Assembly: GCF_030272615.1 (NCBI RefSeq)
Contig: NC_081414.1
Coordinates: 662,044,438 to 662,108,437 of the forward strand
Length of the DNA stretch: 64,000 nt
Direction: 5' to 3'
Source of the DNA: Cryptomeria japonica
Lineage: Eukaryota; Streptophyta; Pinopsida; Cupressales; Cupressaceae
Below the pieces are notes generated by a model. That model ran no database searches, was not told the origin of the DNA, and saw nothing but the letters and a program-made list of their open reading frames with translations. Both the position numbers and the translations under genes were made by a program. Of this stretch, positions 22,761 through 35,690 are shown in pieces (the stretch's first letter is position 1; each line of letters starts with the position of its first letter).

Positions 22761-25130
22761 TAACATTGTCCATTTTGTAGAGCATCACATACAATCTAAA
22801 CACCCAAGTCACACATTAAGATTGCATCCACCCAAAACAACATAATCCCTAACCAACAAACCACATACACAAATACACCTCAAATAAACCAAACAATCAC
22901 ATCCAATTTCAACCAAACAACCTAACCTATGACCTCCCATCACTACCAATAAACCACATCACTCAACCATGTCATCAAATCTCGTCAAAACCACTCACAT
23001 ATTCCTCCAAAAAAAAAATTGCATACCAAGCCTTCTCACAAGGGCTCTCTAAGCATCAATACAAAAACACTCTAATCAAGACACTTTCTCCTAGCATGAT
23101 CAAAATCATATATCTATGTCTAGCAATGGCTCATTCCAAAATAAATTTCTTGATACAAATCTCTTCTACAATTCAAAAATCCTAGATCCAATGCCACCCT
23201 AAGTCCCTTTTTCAAGAAAACCCACTCCAGAGAGTCTCATTCAAAATCCATTTGTATCATGCCAAGATATGGAATCCATCTAAGATCCCCCATTCATATC
23301 CAAATCCTACCCCGTGTCAAGAGGATAATCCAAAGAATGAAGAAACAAGCCCTGCAATAAATCAAGGCCAATATCCCAAATCTTTCCCACCATATCCAAT
23401 TGTTGACAAAGATCCCATCTCCTTATAATCTAATGATGATCCCTCAATTCCTTCTAATTCCATCCAAGTTGATCCCCTTCCATCTCAAGAGAAAAACATC
23501 CTTCCAAATCCCATTCATAATCCACTCCCCAAGAAAGATCACAATATATCTTCCATCCCATCCAGTAATCCCATTCAAAACTAAGAGAAATACATCCTTA
23601 AAATGGAATCCAATGATCTTCCTCCTTTTCATAATTAAAGTATCCCTTCATCTCCATGTCATAATCCTCCTCATCCTTCTTAAGATCCCAATGTCCCTCC
23701 TAATCCTCCTCATGATCTTAATCCACCTCAATAACCCATCATCCCTCATAATCACCCTCACAATGTTGATCCTCCTCATGACCCCATTACCTCTACCCAA
23801 GTTGTTCATTAACATCTTACATATCACATGGGTTCCTTCGTTTTCCTTTGATCCAATTTACTTAATGAGTCCATCATTTCTTCTTTACCATATCCTCCTC
23901 AAATTGAACTCGTTTATTGTTTCAAAAATAACAAGTATCAAATTAATTAAATAAATCTATTAAAGCATGTATTGTGAAGGAAAAGGGCCAGGGCTATATG
24001 AATGAGGTATATTAGAACCCCTTCATATCAAAGAAACTCTTTATTTTCATCGTCTTCTCTACATAAATCACTCTCAAGATGTTGGTTTCCCAAAATCAAA
24101 GCATTCATCCTTTCCATCCATCTTAGGTACTTATGTACCTCCATCCATTATTCATATCACCTCTAAATCACAATCCACTTATCCCAACATAAATCAAGAT
24201 CAGAAAAGGTGCACATCTTTGAGAACTTTCCAACCATCTACCTATATCAGCCCATCTAAAATACCTCCATATCATTCTAATCCACCAATGAATCACATTT
24301 CTCTTGGAAGCAATTTGGATGCGAAACACAAAAGCTATAAATCCAAAAATCCACATACATTCAAGGATCGACATGTCCCATATCAAAGACATGTAAAAAT
24401 AAAGCAAAATTTGATCCAAAAGCAAAAAAATATATCCAAAAGGCCACAAAGGTCCATCAAGAAAAAATTAAAAAATTAAAAACCATGTGGATTCCTAAGT
24501 TGTTGATGGAAGAAATGCATTCCAAAGGACCACAAAGGAAAGAAAAATAAAAAACAATGTGGATTCCTAACTTGCTTGTAGAAGCAATGCATTCCAATTA
24601 ATCACAAAGAAAAGAGAAATAAAAAATAATTTGGATTCGTAAATTTCTCATAGAAACATTGCATCCCAAAGAAAAATCAAAATTGGCATCTAAAACTTTC
24701 TATTCCAAACATCTAAACATTTGCCACCTTTCAAATCTATTTTTCATTCCTATGTCCTCAATTCCACTATCTTAAATCCATCTCCTTCATCCATTTTGGC
24801 TCCTTATGTCCCAAAATTCATAGCCACTCCTCCATCAAAATATTAAAACATAAAATCTACTTTTCCTTTATCAAACCACCACCCTTCAATATGTGTGCCA
24901 ATGTTGATCTTGTTAATATTTTCATCCACCCATAAATAATTATTCTAACACTCCATCCATTATCCAACACCTATGTTTCATTATTCCATCCCTACCATCC
25001 AATCCTTTGCATAAATCCTCTCCTTTTTATCTCCCCAATAATCTCATCTTCCCATCCCCCATTCCATCTTGTCAATCATCTCATCTTCCCATCCATTAGC
25101 TTGCCAATGTCTTTGAGTATACCTTCATAG
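22761..25130. other. G-poor, C-rich repeat DNA
   Basis: About 2.3 kb in which the plus strand is strikingly poor in G and rich in A, C and T (words such as CCATCC, CCTCCTCATGA, AATCCACC). One frame reads as a Pro/His/Asn-rich repeat around 23690-23790. The longest ORF (184 codons, 23400-23954) has no domain and is probably open because of composition. A 72-bp tandem array is listed separately. Confidence 0.4.
24413..24690 (+). repeat. 72-bp tandem repeat, 3-4 units
   Basis: The word ATGTGGATTCC (or a variant) recurs at 24485, 24557 and 24629, exactly 72 bp apart, with a weaker unit before. The unit reads in one frame as KTMWIPKLLMEEMHSKGPQR-like 24-residue repeats, with stops between some units. 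The codon-sized period suggests a repeat born inside a coding sequence. Confidence 0.75.
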
Positions 25131-25828
25131 CCATGGTCCATTATAGCACCTTTTTTTTAAGGACACCATCTAAAGAACAAGATGATTTAGTCTTTATTCT
25201 ATCTCCTATCATGCAAAAATTTGAAAAAAAAAAAGAAGTCAAGAGAAATAATTCATGCTATAGCGAAAACCTACCAAACAAGTGCTTAAGGTAAGTACCA
25301 TGGTGAAAACTTGGCAAAATGATGTCATGCATAGAAGATTATTTCTCCACCATCTACTATCACTCCACCTAATCTCTTTCAAACCTCATGATAAATGTTT
25401 GCCCATAAAATATCATATTTGTGTACCCATAATAAAAACATGTTACTTGTAGTGTTGTAAATTGCACCCCATGTAATTTCACGCTATGTAAGCACATTCT
25501 CTTTATATTGATTGGAGAACTTCTTTATGTTTTTGTCCTTTTGTCTACTTGTCTTTCTATGTCACCCTCTAGACTATCCTTTTCCTGACCTTGTCAACTA
25601 TATGGCTTGTAGATGCTTGTATACCATGAAGATGTTTGTGCGGCACGCTAACATCTTGCAAATATACAGTCCATAGGTGGCCATTTGAGTGTTATGTCTT
25701 GAAATGGCATAATTCCTGAAGACATCGGTACATTGCACTATTATCTCATGATTTTGTAGTCCACAGGTGGTCATCTGAGCATTATGCCTACAACTAGTAT
25801 GATTCCTAATGCCTCTTCCCATAGCCAC
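25131..25828. other. noncoding stretch, nothing recognised
   Basis: There is a short imperfect internal repeat (AGTCCATAGGTGGCCATTTGAG near 25670 and AGTCCACAGGTGGTCATCTGAG near 25760, cut here for length). No gene, promoter or RNA is supported. Confidence 0.3.
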
Positions 25829-26783
25829 TGATGACGATTTTGTCCCTAGGCCTCATATCTTGCCTTTTTTACCTTATTGGTCTTCATTTGTCTCTCTAAT
25901 GAATCTAATCACTCTCTTGAGCACTCTTTGATCTTTCTACACAACCTATATCTTTTTTATCCCTTCTTTTGCATTTTGCTAGTGTTACACTTTGTTCATC
26001 TTGTCACCATCAATGTGGCTTCATATTGGAGGATTCTTGGTGCTCACCTTTACTCTTAAAACCTCTCACTTCTTTGGTGTTCAAGGGGAGTCTCTCCCTC
26101 TTTATTTTCATTGTAGCATTACATATCCAATAACATATTATTCATCTTGTTTATCTCATGTTATCATATATCATATATTATTTATCTACTATCAATCATA
26201 TTGGTTTTCCATGGAGGTGGAAAAACCAAAGCGAGGGTCTGAATGTGGCAAACCTCTAAAACACAACCTCAAAATTTTGTTTGTGTTATTTTGTGTGTAG
26301 GTTAATTAAAGAAAGTTTGTGAGATAGCTAGAGGCTTTAATCCTTAAATCATCATGAGCTTCTTTCATTTAAGCCTCTTTCCTTTCATTCCTTATTAGTG
26401 TTATAATTTTGTTTATTGTCATTTCAAGCTCTTCACATCATTAATAATATAAAAGAAACCCAAATTCTAGTTACTTTGCATTCTTTATACTATATATGTA
26501 TAAGACATCGATGTGTCGCATTGTCATCCATGACCCATGCATGTGTCCTCAAGCAGAGAGAAAGAAAAGGTCACTAGAGGATCTCTATGATCTGCCCTTT
26601 CAGATTCAATGGGTTAAATAGTTTTATTATTATATTTCTTCCATTCAATATTTTTTGTTCATAGGTTTGGATAGTTTGTTGATTGTATCTTCCTAGATCA
26701 CTAGAGCGCTAGTTGAGGTCGAAAAGGAATATTTTCTCCTTGAGGTTTCATCACTTTGAGGGTAGAAAATCCCCTCCTCTACA
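25829..26783 (+). repeat. long direct repeat, left copy (possible LTR of element D)
   Basis: About 950 bp is alignable with 43876-44824: GATTTTGTCCCTAGGCCTCAT, CTCTCTAATGAATCTAATC, GGGGAGTCTCTCCCTC and CCCCTCCTCTACA occur in the same order in both. Homology stops at CTCTACA in both copies. Elements B and C lie between the copies, so the pair could be the two LTRs of an older element. No clear duplication or polypurine tract was found, so a dispersed repeat is also possible. Confidence 0.55.
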
Positions 26784-27088
26784 TTTTGGTAAACTCGACA
26801 TGAAGGATTGTCTTGTCTTTGTGTAATCGATTGATAATGTTTAACACCTTCCTTAACTATTATTTCAATATCCTGCATCACTCATCCAACTTCATATTTG
26901 CATCATTAGGCCCTGAGCCAAGTGGTGGCATGTTTTCTAACATGGTCACTATCCCTCTGATCTCACCCCTAGCCAAAGGTCAAAGAATATTGACATATCT
27001 TTCACACCTTTGGACACTGCTTATAGTGGATAGCCTGCCCCATTATACATTCTGGCTAAGGTAAACAGTTACACCATCATAGGTGTGA

Positions 27089-27480
27089 TGGCAAATCCCA
27101 CATGTCGAGTTGATGTTCTTACAAAGGAGGCCCTAATTATTAGTGGATTACATAGTGCAATATAAGACGCGTCATGCCTTTGTTTGCACACATGACAAGT
27201 TATATGTTCCTCCTCTAAGCAATGCCACTTTAACAGTCCTTGTGGGACCTAAGGCGACGTTGACTACCTTTGTTGTTATTCCCAAATCTAACTTGTCCTG
27301 GGTTAAGTTAGTTTCCCCTATCTGATCGTCATGGAAGTAGTTCCCTCAGTTATTCATAAGTATTTGAAGTTCCCTTATGAGGGCATGGTGCATGTTGTCA
27401 AGGACACTGGATTTCAACTATCGATTTCTCATGGGGGATATTCATTAGATTACTTTTGGTCTACTCTGATTGGACCTATG
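27089..27480 (+). pseudogene. retropepsin-like protease fragment of element D (decayed)
   Basis: Two frames together read MANPTCRVDVLTKEALI, then LTTFVVIPKSNLSWVKL, then VIHKYLKFPYEGMVHVV. This order resembles the region around the aspartic protease of plant Ty3/Gypsy polyproteins. The catalytic DSG motif is not visible. Several stops and shifts are present. It supports the idea that 25.8-44.8 kb was once one Gypsy-like element. Confidence 0.4.
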
Positions 27481-29184
27481 CTTCCCATAGAGATTTTTTG
27501 TATAAGGCTTATTATATCTACAAAACAGGGGAGTTGGCCTCTACATTGATATAGTATGTAATTTCTTTATCTCCCCCTACATCAATTTCCACTCGTCCTT
27601 CCTTGTTTTCTCCTATACTATAGCAGGTTGTATCTTCTATCCCTTCTTCATTGGGGGCCAAGGATAGACATGTTCCTCAAGGTAGACCTCCTCACATTCT
27701 TAGGACCATGTAGTCTCTAGTGATGTCTTCTATTCTTGCAATTGCACCTAGTGCAAGCAGGGGAAAGACACCCACATTGTCTACATCCACAATCTACCTA
27801 CCCTTCGAGCCTTTGATCATGGCATATATCTTTCATCTTGCATGGTATAATAAGAGTAGGAATTCACCTCAAGCTCATCCTTCACCTCTAGCTCCTATAT
27901 CATAGCCTCCGAGGGTACCCTCTATTCCTCCGACTACTCCTAGACCTAAACAAGGAAGGGTGCTTGTGACTATGTCTACAAGACATGTTTCATTAGCACC
28001 CCGTGCTCCATTAGTTAGGTCATCTCCTCTATCAACAATGACTTTGGAGGCCTCTCCCATGAAGCACAATGTCGTTGAGACTTCTCATAATTTTATTCTT
28101 GGTCCCCATTTACGTTATAACTAATTTGTGCATGAGCATAAATGTCATTAGCAGTCGAGAGCCCTGGAGCGTGAGGCCACCTTGAAGGCTATGGGTGATT
28201 CGTCAATATCCTTCCTTGCTCTTGTTGTTTTCATGTTTGTTCTCACTTATGTTACCCATTTTATCACTACACCTACTCCCTTCTTTTGTGTTGATTCCTA
28301 CCATCCCAGGGACTATCGATGAGCCTCGCCCAAAAAGGGCATAGGTTTTTATTGCTCCCTCCTTAGAGCCACACCTCACCGCCACCTTTCCTTATGTTCA
28401 ACCCATTGACATGTTCCATACATAGGTTGTGTTTAGTGCAACATTGTGTGCCTTTCTTACTTCATATCCTTCTCTACATTAGAGTATTATGGGGCACTTA
28501 AACTTATTATGGTTGATTGAAGGCCTCCACCTCCATAAAAAACTAAGCGAAAGTCTGAGGAAGGGCTCATGCCTAAGTTTTGTCATCATAAACCAACTCC
28601 GACCACCTCTAATTTCCTTTTTTTTCTATTTTAGTGCTTGTTTCATTATTTGCATATGTTTGTATTGTTTAGAAGGGTCAACCATCTTTGGAGTTTGTCT
28701 TTGTCCCTCTTCTAGAGGTCAACTATTTGACTCATGTTTCATCGCCTCAATCCAAGTCACTTGACTTTTCTGTTGAGGGGCATTTCTTCGACTCTTTAGA
28801 GGATATCTCAGTGCTATCTATGATCTTCACATGGTTGTTGATCCTTTCCTCTTAGGAGCTTCTAGATGAGAATGTGGATGATGCATCATCCTTGGATTTT
28901 GCTGCCATTGCAATGCTTGGTGTTGCCCTTGCGATTATCCCTCTTTGGTCTCATCCTCCCTCCCCATATGATCAATTTGGGAGGATGATAACCTGATGGA
29001 GGGTGACTACTAGGATAGTACCCTCCTTATCTTGTAGATTAAAGTGTGCCTCTATGTGTTCTCTCTTGCTTGCTTTATGTGTTTTTTGCCCCTTTGAAGG
29101 ACCCAAGTTACTTTGTCGGTACTTGTAAATAAGGGGTATTGATTGTCTTTATGTTTTTTGTGCTCTCCTGGAGTACTCGAGCAA
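27481..29184 (+). other. degenerate interior of putative element D
   Basis: Short open frames are all broken and I recognise no domain. Ser/Thr/Pro-rich coding-like sequence occurs around 27600-28060. It ends at the insertion point of element B. Confidence 0.3.
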
Positions 29185-29189
29185 CCTTG
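29185..29189. repeat. target-site duplication, left copy, element B
   Basis: CCTTG precedes the left LTR and is repeated at 36861-36865. Confidence 0.9.
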
Positions 29190-30362
29190 TGATGAATACT
29201 AAGAGGAGGGGGTGAATTAGTAGACCAATAAATACTAAACTCAAACACTTAAACAATTTAGCAGTAAACTGGTATAACTGATTTACTAACAAACCGGTTA
29301 AAAAAAAGAAAACCAAACAACAAATAAGGCATTCACCCATAGGAGCACAATCACCATAACATAAGAGATTTTAAAATGGAAACCCAAATGGGAATAACCA
29401 CGGTGAGATGAAACTCACAAGTAACTATCTGCAGAATAGTAACCAGACCAATTAAGGTCATACAATGTTCTTCACCAAAATAGATCTTGTTAGGAATCTC
29501 GATCTTTGTTAGGAGATAAGTCTGATTAAAGACTACCTTGTGAGAGGATTTCAGATCCACAGTTGTGAACCACCTTGTTAGAGGATTTACAAAGGCTTTG
29601 CCAGGCCTACTCGGTTAAGGGTTTCAGACTTGTCAAAGATGTGAGTAATCAACAAGTGAGTGATCTAAATACTAGCACAGTATGCTTGGTTAGATCCTTG
29701 ATAGCTCATTGTTAATGCATTTCAACATTAGTTCAATCTTCAATATCTCCACACTCTATTTCTTCACACAGACCTAATCTTCTCTTCTATGATCACACAT
29801 ACATAAACCTCATCAACCACCTAAAACCCGAACAACTACTAAAACCCTAGACATGATGTCCTTATAAAGGAATTTGATTTCATGTCGGTCCAATAGGATT
29901 ACATTGCAAGTTCCTAGGTTCAGTGCATCTAGACACATTTGGTAACATGGCACAGAATCACCACCAAAGTGTCGGTGGATGATAACTCATCACAAAAATA
30001 CTAGTTGGTAACTCATCACAGAGTAATACCAGTTCATACATTTACCGATTATCGGTTCACACATTTTACCAATTATCGGTTTGTCAAAATGAAGACTGGG
30101 AAAAATTATAACAACCACTTTGTTCCTTCGTACCGCTTTGGGATCCTCGAACTGCTTGAGGTCTTCATACCACTTTGGGTCTTCATACCGCTTGAGATCG
30201 GTAAACACTTTCTGCAAAACATCGATAGTCTAAAGACTATAATACATAATACTGGTTGGAACAAATACCGGTTGAGCATAACTCATACATACAAAAAGTG
30301 ATCTCAAAGCAAGTGTGTGTCCATCAATGACAATCACAACATCATCATCAAAAATGCCAACA
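29190..30362 (-). repeat. element B left LTR (3' LTR in sense)
   Basis: This 1173-bp LTR is alignable throughout with 35691-36860. It contains the inverted-repeat/G-run motif at its left end (29197-29222) and short tandem arrays at about 30030-30085 and 30112-30203. Confidence 0.92.
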
Positions 30363-30374
30363 ATCTCCCCCTTT
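30363..30374 (-). promoter_or_regulatory. element B polypurine tract
   Basis: The minus strand reads AAAGGGGGAGAT against the LTR boundary, the same as in element A. Confidence 0.8.
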
Positions 30375-30639
30375 GGCATTGATGGCAACACTTAGGAAAA
30401 TTTTGACATCTAAGTGTTTTACAAAAAATATGCCATAATCAAAATTACTCCCCCTAAGCATATACACTATCCCTTTTTGCAGAAAATACAATGTATACTA
30501 CTCCCTTAAAGAGATAACATGAAAGTATACATAGCATTCACCAAAATTTTAAATCCAAAATACTACTCCCCCTTTGCCAACAATGACAAAGTATTGCAGA
30601 ATAACCCCTGTTTCTCATTATCATTAATATAATAGACGT

Positions 30640-33600
30640 TTATGACAATAATGAGTGAAACTTATCAAAAACTGATTTAAAATCCTGCATAAAGGTCTTC
30701 ATGGATAAAGACAGTGACTCAAGTAATGAGGTAGCCACCTCACTTTCTGTTTGCATCTGTGATACCTGTTCTTCCATGGCATCAATGGTGCTCATCTCTT
30801 GAGTGATCGTTAAGGCATCCATATTGAGATAGCATTTCTGAAGTATTTGCAGTCTGGGTAGTAGAACCAGTTGAAGTTCCTGCAAATCTCTGGTCCGGTT
30901 GCTGATCTCCAACTCGATTATGGCAGACGGGAGCTGAAACTGGTGAACAGTTTGCCCATATGTAGTGAAGGAATCATAGGGTGTCTTGAAGGTGCTTATA
31001 AATGCCTGCAAATCATATTGCAGTTTTTCTTTCTGTGCAAGCACATCATCACAAAATAGATGGGGTTGGCTTATCTTACTGAAAAGCAGTTTTCCCTCAT
31101 CCATAGCATCTCTTATGTCCTTCTGTTCTTTCTGAAGTTCAGACCGGAGCTCGTTCAGTTTCTTCACTAAGGCAGTGTTTAGTGCCTTTTGATGCTTCTT
31201 ATGTGCATTAGCTTCAGCCACCTCTTCCAGGCATTGTACCTGGTCTTCCACAACTGTACATAGAAGTTTTAGTTGGGCCAAAGAGGAATCGGTACTGGGG
31301 AGGTTAGTACTGGGAATCAAACTGGTAAGAGTTTCAACCGCAGTTTGAATAAAATCTTTCTCCTTTTTCCTCCTTAATGCTTTGGATGACAGTTTGAATA
31401 ACATCTTGTGAAAGCTTAATGCTTTGGAGCAGCTCTAATTCATTTGTAGATTGGAGGTCAATAGGACTAGTAATGTCAGCCGGTTTGGCTTGACTACCGA
31501 TTGCCTTTGGTGTCTCCACATGTGTGCTCTTTGCCGCTTCCTTCTTTGCTTTCGCTCTTTGCTTTTCCTCTTCTGCCTTCTTTTGTACCTCTGCTTCTTT
31601 CTTTTTCTTCTCTTCATCCTTCTTCCTTTCTTCTTCCTTATGCTTCTCTTCTTCTTTCTTCTTCTCCTCTTCCTGTTTCCTCTTCTCCTCTTCCTTTTTC
31701 TTCTTCTCCTCTTCCTGTTTCCTCTTCTCCTCTTCCTTTTTCTTCTTCTCCTCTTCCTATTTCCTCTTCTCCTCTACCTGTTTCCTTTTCTCTTCTTCTT
31801 TTTTCTTCTCCTCTTCCTGTTTCTTTTTCTCCTCTTCTGCTTGTTTCCTCTTCTCTTCCTCTTGATTCTTTTTCTCTTTCTCCACTTGCACTTTATCAGC
31901 CTTTTCTTTGTCCTATTTTTCCATGTCCACTCTCTCTTTATCATCCTTTTCCTTTGTTGCATCTAGAGTGACATTTTCACCATCCAAAGCATCAATGTCA
32001 ATTGTGTCCATCTGTTTAGTGACCAGTTCTCCTTCACTATCATATACCTCATCTGGTTTTCCGGTTTCCGGTTCTTGTTCAGCCTTCTTGTTGGCTTTAG
32101 ACACTTGGTGCAACCTCAGAGCGTCTTTGGCATGTGAGTGTGTATCTTTCACCACTTCAGAGACTTTCCCTTCCAGTAACAAGAGTCTTCTCCTTCTCAT
32201 GAAGAAGAGGCCTTTGTATTTATCCATAACTTCATAGAGCTCTGAATTTGACACATCAGGAAAATATTGTGCAAAGATTTCCTCTCTTATTTCCTATTCC
32301 TTTTCTATGGCAATGTGCCATTTGTTATCTAAATAATTGTATAAAGAATCTAGTGTCACAAATCTAATTTCTAATGGCGACCGGTCATTAATACATAGAT
32401 ATTGAATAACTTCCTGTTCGACTTCATCCTTTTCATTGTCATTAAAATCATCAAAATGATCTATTAAACCACTTAGCACTTTTCTCCTAATATTCTTGAT
32501 AGTCCTTTGACAATGTGTCAATGGTTTGTAAGAGGAAATGTCTATATTTACCGGTGCTGATGATGTCGGTTCATTGTTGGTTGTCTTTGTCTTCTTCCTT
32601 GTTTGCCTAGTCTTTTTAGGCTGCACTTCAGGTTTTGTATCCTCAGAATCTGGTGATTTTCTCTTAGTCTTTCGCTTTCATTCAAAAACCTTGGCAGGTG
32701 CAACTTCCAGTTTCTTCTTGGCCGGTGACCACTTGGTCACTTTAGGACTTGCTAAAGTAACCGATACTGATACCGATGGCACTACCTTTCCCTTCTTCAC
32801 TGAAGGCTCTTCAATCGGTGTTACCCTTTCCAAGTAGGTTTTGGATCTCTTCTTCTTTGGATCAAGAGGCGAGGCAAGTAGGGTAGAGGCATACCCATCG
32901 AGCATGTCATACATCACCTCATATCCCATGGGCTCCACTTCTTCCTTTCTGGGCTCAACCGCCTCCATTGTGCACTCATCTACTCTGATGGTAAAGTAGA
33001 TGTCCTCTTCATACTTCTTGACAATATCGCCAGATATCCTCATCCTCTGGCTCATCTTCCATCTGAACTCATCAAAGTATTTGTTCAAGACTTCAGGATA
33101 ATCGATTCCCACTACTTGAAGAATTTCTTTGATTTGTTTGGTAACCGGTTGGTCAATAGACCATTGAATATCACCGACTCCCAAAAAATAGCCTTGAAAG
33201 TAGAAAAACAAACCTACCAAAAGTTGTCCAAATTTAAATCTTAAGGCATTGAGAATTCAAGTTTACCAGAAGTTGCCTCTGCATACAAGTGCATAGATCA
33301 AATGAGGCATCTTCCATGATCATTCTGTAGGTGGCATTCACCGCAACAACAGAGACAAAGTTAATTCTGCTAGCATAGAACGTCCGCTATCTGATCACCA
33401 TGCAGGCATACTTGACCAAATCATCCTTGATGGTGTTAACGGTCATTCCCCATTGGTCACTCACAGAACCAGTGAGCTTGGTCATTTCCGCCTTAATAAC
33501 TTTCCTTGGGGCTAGCACTTCTCCAACATTACAGAAATTGGTGACGGCATGAATTGCTTCTGGTGTGATGTCATGTGTCCGCTCAAGATACATTTTGTCA

Positions 33601-33920
33601 CCGTGCACTCTGTTGAGGATGATGCGGATGTGATCTTTTGTGAATTCTTCAAGAAAATAGACTGCATTGTGAAGTTTCTTTCTTTCCAGGATGTTGTATT
33701 ATGGTTTGATCTTCTTGTCATCCCCGCAGAATAAACCTAACTGAGAATGGATCACTAGGGATCCTATGTCTTCTATTTTGCAATCAATATATTCTGAAAT
33801 ATCTTCCTCGACTATAACACCAGTGGGTATCTAGGATAGGGCCTTGTATTTCATCTTCCTTTGTATGAAATCCGTTGAATCAATAGGTGCACTTGAACTA
33901 GAGTGTGAAGCAGAAGCCAT
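30640..33920 (-). pseudogene. element B second ORF: unknown retroelement protein with charged helix
   Basis: ATG 33920 gives MASASHSSSSAPIDSTDF. The N-terminal third carries IPTGVIVEEDISEYIDCKIED, KKIKP, ITPEAIHAVTNFCNVGE, NATYRMIMED and FDLCTCMQRQLLVNL, aligning with element A. A middle part (32626-32294) has KDEVEQEVIQYLCIND, again as in A. A long Glu/Lys/Arg-rich run (about 31890-31560) is predicted to form a single charged helix. The end (31404-30640) is an uninterrupted 254-codon coiled-coil. Stops and frameshifts break the N-terminal third. The function is unknown. It presumably works with Gag in particle assembly or RNA handling, but that is a guess. Confidence 0.6.
31560..31890 (-). 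repeat. 42-bp tandem repeat encoding a Glu/Lys charged helix
   Basis: Units beginning CTTCCTGTTTCC at 31669, 31711 and 31753 are exactly 42 bp apart, with degenerate units on both sides. On the sense (minus) strand each unit encodes 14 residues of the type EEEKKKKEEEKRKQ. The first two units look identical. Plus-strand frames are open only because the repeat is CTT/TCC-rich. Confidence 0.75.
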
Positions 33921-34478
33921 GATAAACAAAGAAACTCAAAAAATACCTTCACAAATCGCGATTTAGGGCTTTGACACTGTAGCTAGCAACACACCACTTC
34001 GGTCGCTTGGAACACCGCTTAGTGTTCTTCACTTGACTGATTGATACTATCTCTGAATTCTACTTCAAAGTTTTTGAAATCTCTCTGAATTGCAAAACAA
34101 ATTGCCTTTGGTCACTCTGCACTTGAGAATTTCTTCGCTTGCAAATTGATAAGTGAAAATAACTTGAAAATCCCTTTTAAACAAATTCTTCACCTACCAT
34201 AATAAATGCTCCACCATTAGGTTATAAACCCTAATTTTGCCTTTTACCGTTTCTGGTCTTCTGCCGATTGACAAGTAACACATACCAGTTAAGGTCTTTT
34301 ACCAATGTAAATTGGGGGTTCGAAACATTTCACCAATTTGTTCCCCCTAAGCTTTTCTGAAGCTTAGTTTGTCAGTTCGATGACTTCCACACTAGGTGCA
34401 GAAATCGGTTCTTCTTGTGACATTACTTTAGCTTTCTTCTTTCATGTTGTCTTCATATTTGCTTGAACAGTTTCAACA

Positions 34479-35642
34479 TCAATCTTTCCTTCTGGAGTGA
34501 TCGATATCATCTGATATGTTCTTTCTCATTCTATAGGTTCTGGCAGGGTGTCCCGGTTTGTTGTAATGATAGCACACCATTCCAGGTGTTCTCCATGGTC
34601 CATTGTTCATTCTACCATTCTTCCTCCTGCATGTTGTAGCAGTGTGACCGCTACCATGGCAAATCAAACAGGTTGCTCTCCAATCGATTGCCGCTTGATA
34701 GCCACCACCGCCTGACTGATGGTCATAGGCATTATATCGATTTGGATTTCGGTTCACAGAGGATTCAGGAAAAACTCCTTGACTCCTTTGAGGATATCTT
34801 CCAGTGTTGTGTATAACAGACCTGCATTCAAATGTTCTATGCCCAAACTTGTTGCATGCATAATAGTTACCATTGAATCTATTGGATCTAGGCTTATTGT
34901 TTAGAAAATAAGGAAAATTATTGTAAGCCTTATTTCTACACACATTAGCAGTATGTCCTTCCTTGAGAAAATTAAAGCAAACAGGTTTAAACTTTTGCTT
35001 ACCTTTATCCTTTGATGTCGGTTGCTTCTTTGATGCTCCATCTTTTGTTCCAAACGCCTCACCTTCCTCATAACCAGAAAAACCAAGTCCAATGGTATTC
35101 TTTACCGGTTTTGTTGATTCAAGCTTTTGTTCTAGCTTAACAGTACTCTTATTGAATTTGGCAAGTATTTCCTTTGACTCAGTGAGTTCCTTGGAAATAG
35201 AAGCATTGGATTCCTTCAAGGTTGCATTCTCGGAAATAGCCATGTTTAGTTCACCTTGCATTTCTTCTTTTTCCACTTTACTTTCTTGTAGATGAGCGGT
35301 AAGTGCACTAATTTTTTGCTTCGGTTTGGAGATCTTGTGATCTTTGTCTTTTACCAGATCTTCAGCTTTCCTCTAGTTCTCAAGCTCTTGACACATTCTG
35401 ATAGTTAGTCCTTCCAATTCCCTTCTCAGATTGGCATTAGACTCATTCAGTTTTTCAACTTCTTCAACTAGAGCTTCCATGTCCGCTTCATCAGAAGAAC
35501 TATTTTCAGTAAGCTCCATCAGTTTCTCAGCATGCTCTCTTCTCTTTGCTAGAGAGGCTTTATATTTGACTTTAAGTTCATCAAAGGCTTTCTCAGTCTG
35601 AGTGAGATGATGAGTAAGCTCCCTCATAGTGTATTCCCCCAT
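34479..35642 (-). pseudogene. element B Gag: coiled coil plus zinc knuckles (decayed)
   Basis: The reading begins MGEYTMRELTHHLTQTEKAF (ATG 35642), about 50 nt after the LTR. A long coiled coil follows, including MQGELNMAISENATLKESNA, and NTIGLGFSGYEEGE marks the usual Copia-Gag linker. Four knuckle positions follow: CFNFLKEGHTANVC (second Cys lost), YYACNKFGHRTFEC (first Cys lost), CLICHGSGHTATTC (intact) and CYHYNKPGHPARTY (two Cys lost). One stop splits the coiled-coil part. It packages retroelement RNA in related elements. Confidence 0.75.
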
Positions 35643-35673
35643 ATCTCCTTTCAAGTGGTTAAACTTATAGAAA

Positions 35674-35690
35674 TTGGCTCTGATACCAAT
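35674..35690 (-). promoter_or_regulatory. element B primer-binding site, initiator-Met tRNA type
   Basis: The minus strand reads ATTGGTATCAGAGCCAA next to the LTR, the canonical plant initiator-Met primer site. The reading frame upstream of the Gag ATG stays open through it. Confidence 0.9.

Noticed and set aside
23400-23954. 184-codon plus-strand ORF
   Set aside because: It lies in G-poor DNA where stops are rare in some frames, starts at a TTG, and shows no domain or neighbour support.
31451-31971. Three overlapping plus-strand ORFs rich in Leu/Phe/Ser
   Set aside because: They are antisense to the Glu/Lys repeat of element B; CTT/TCC repeats lack stops in all plus frames.
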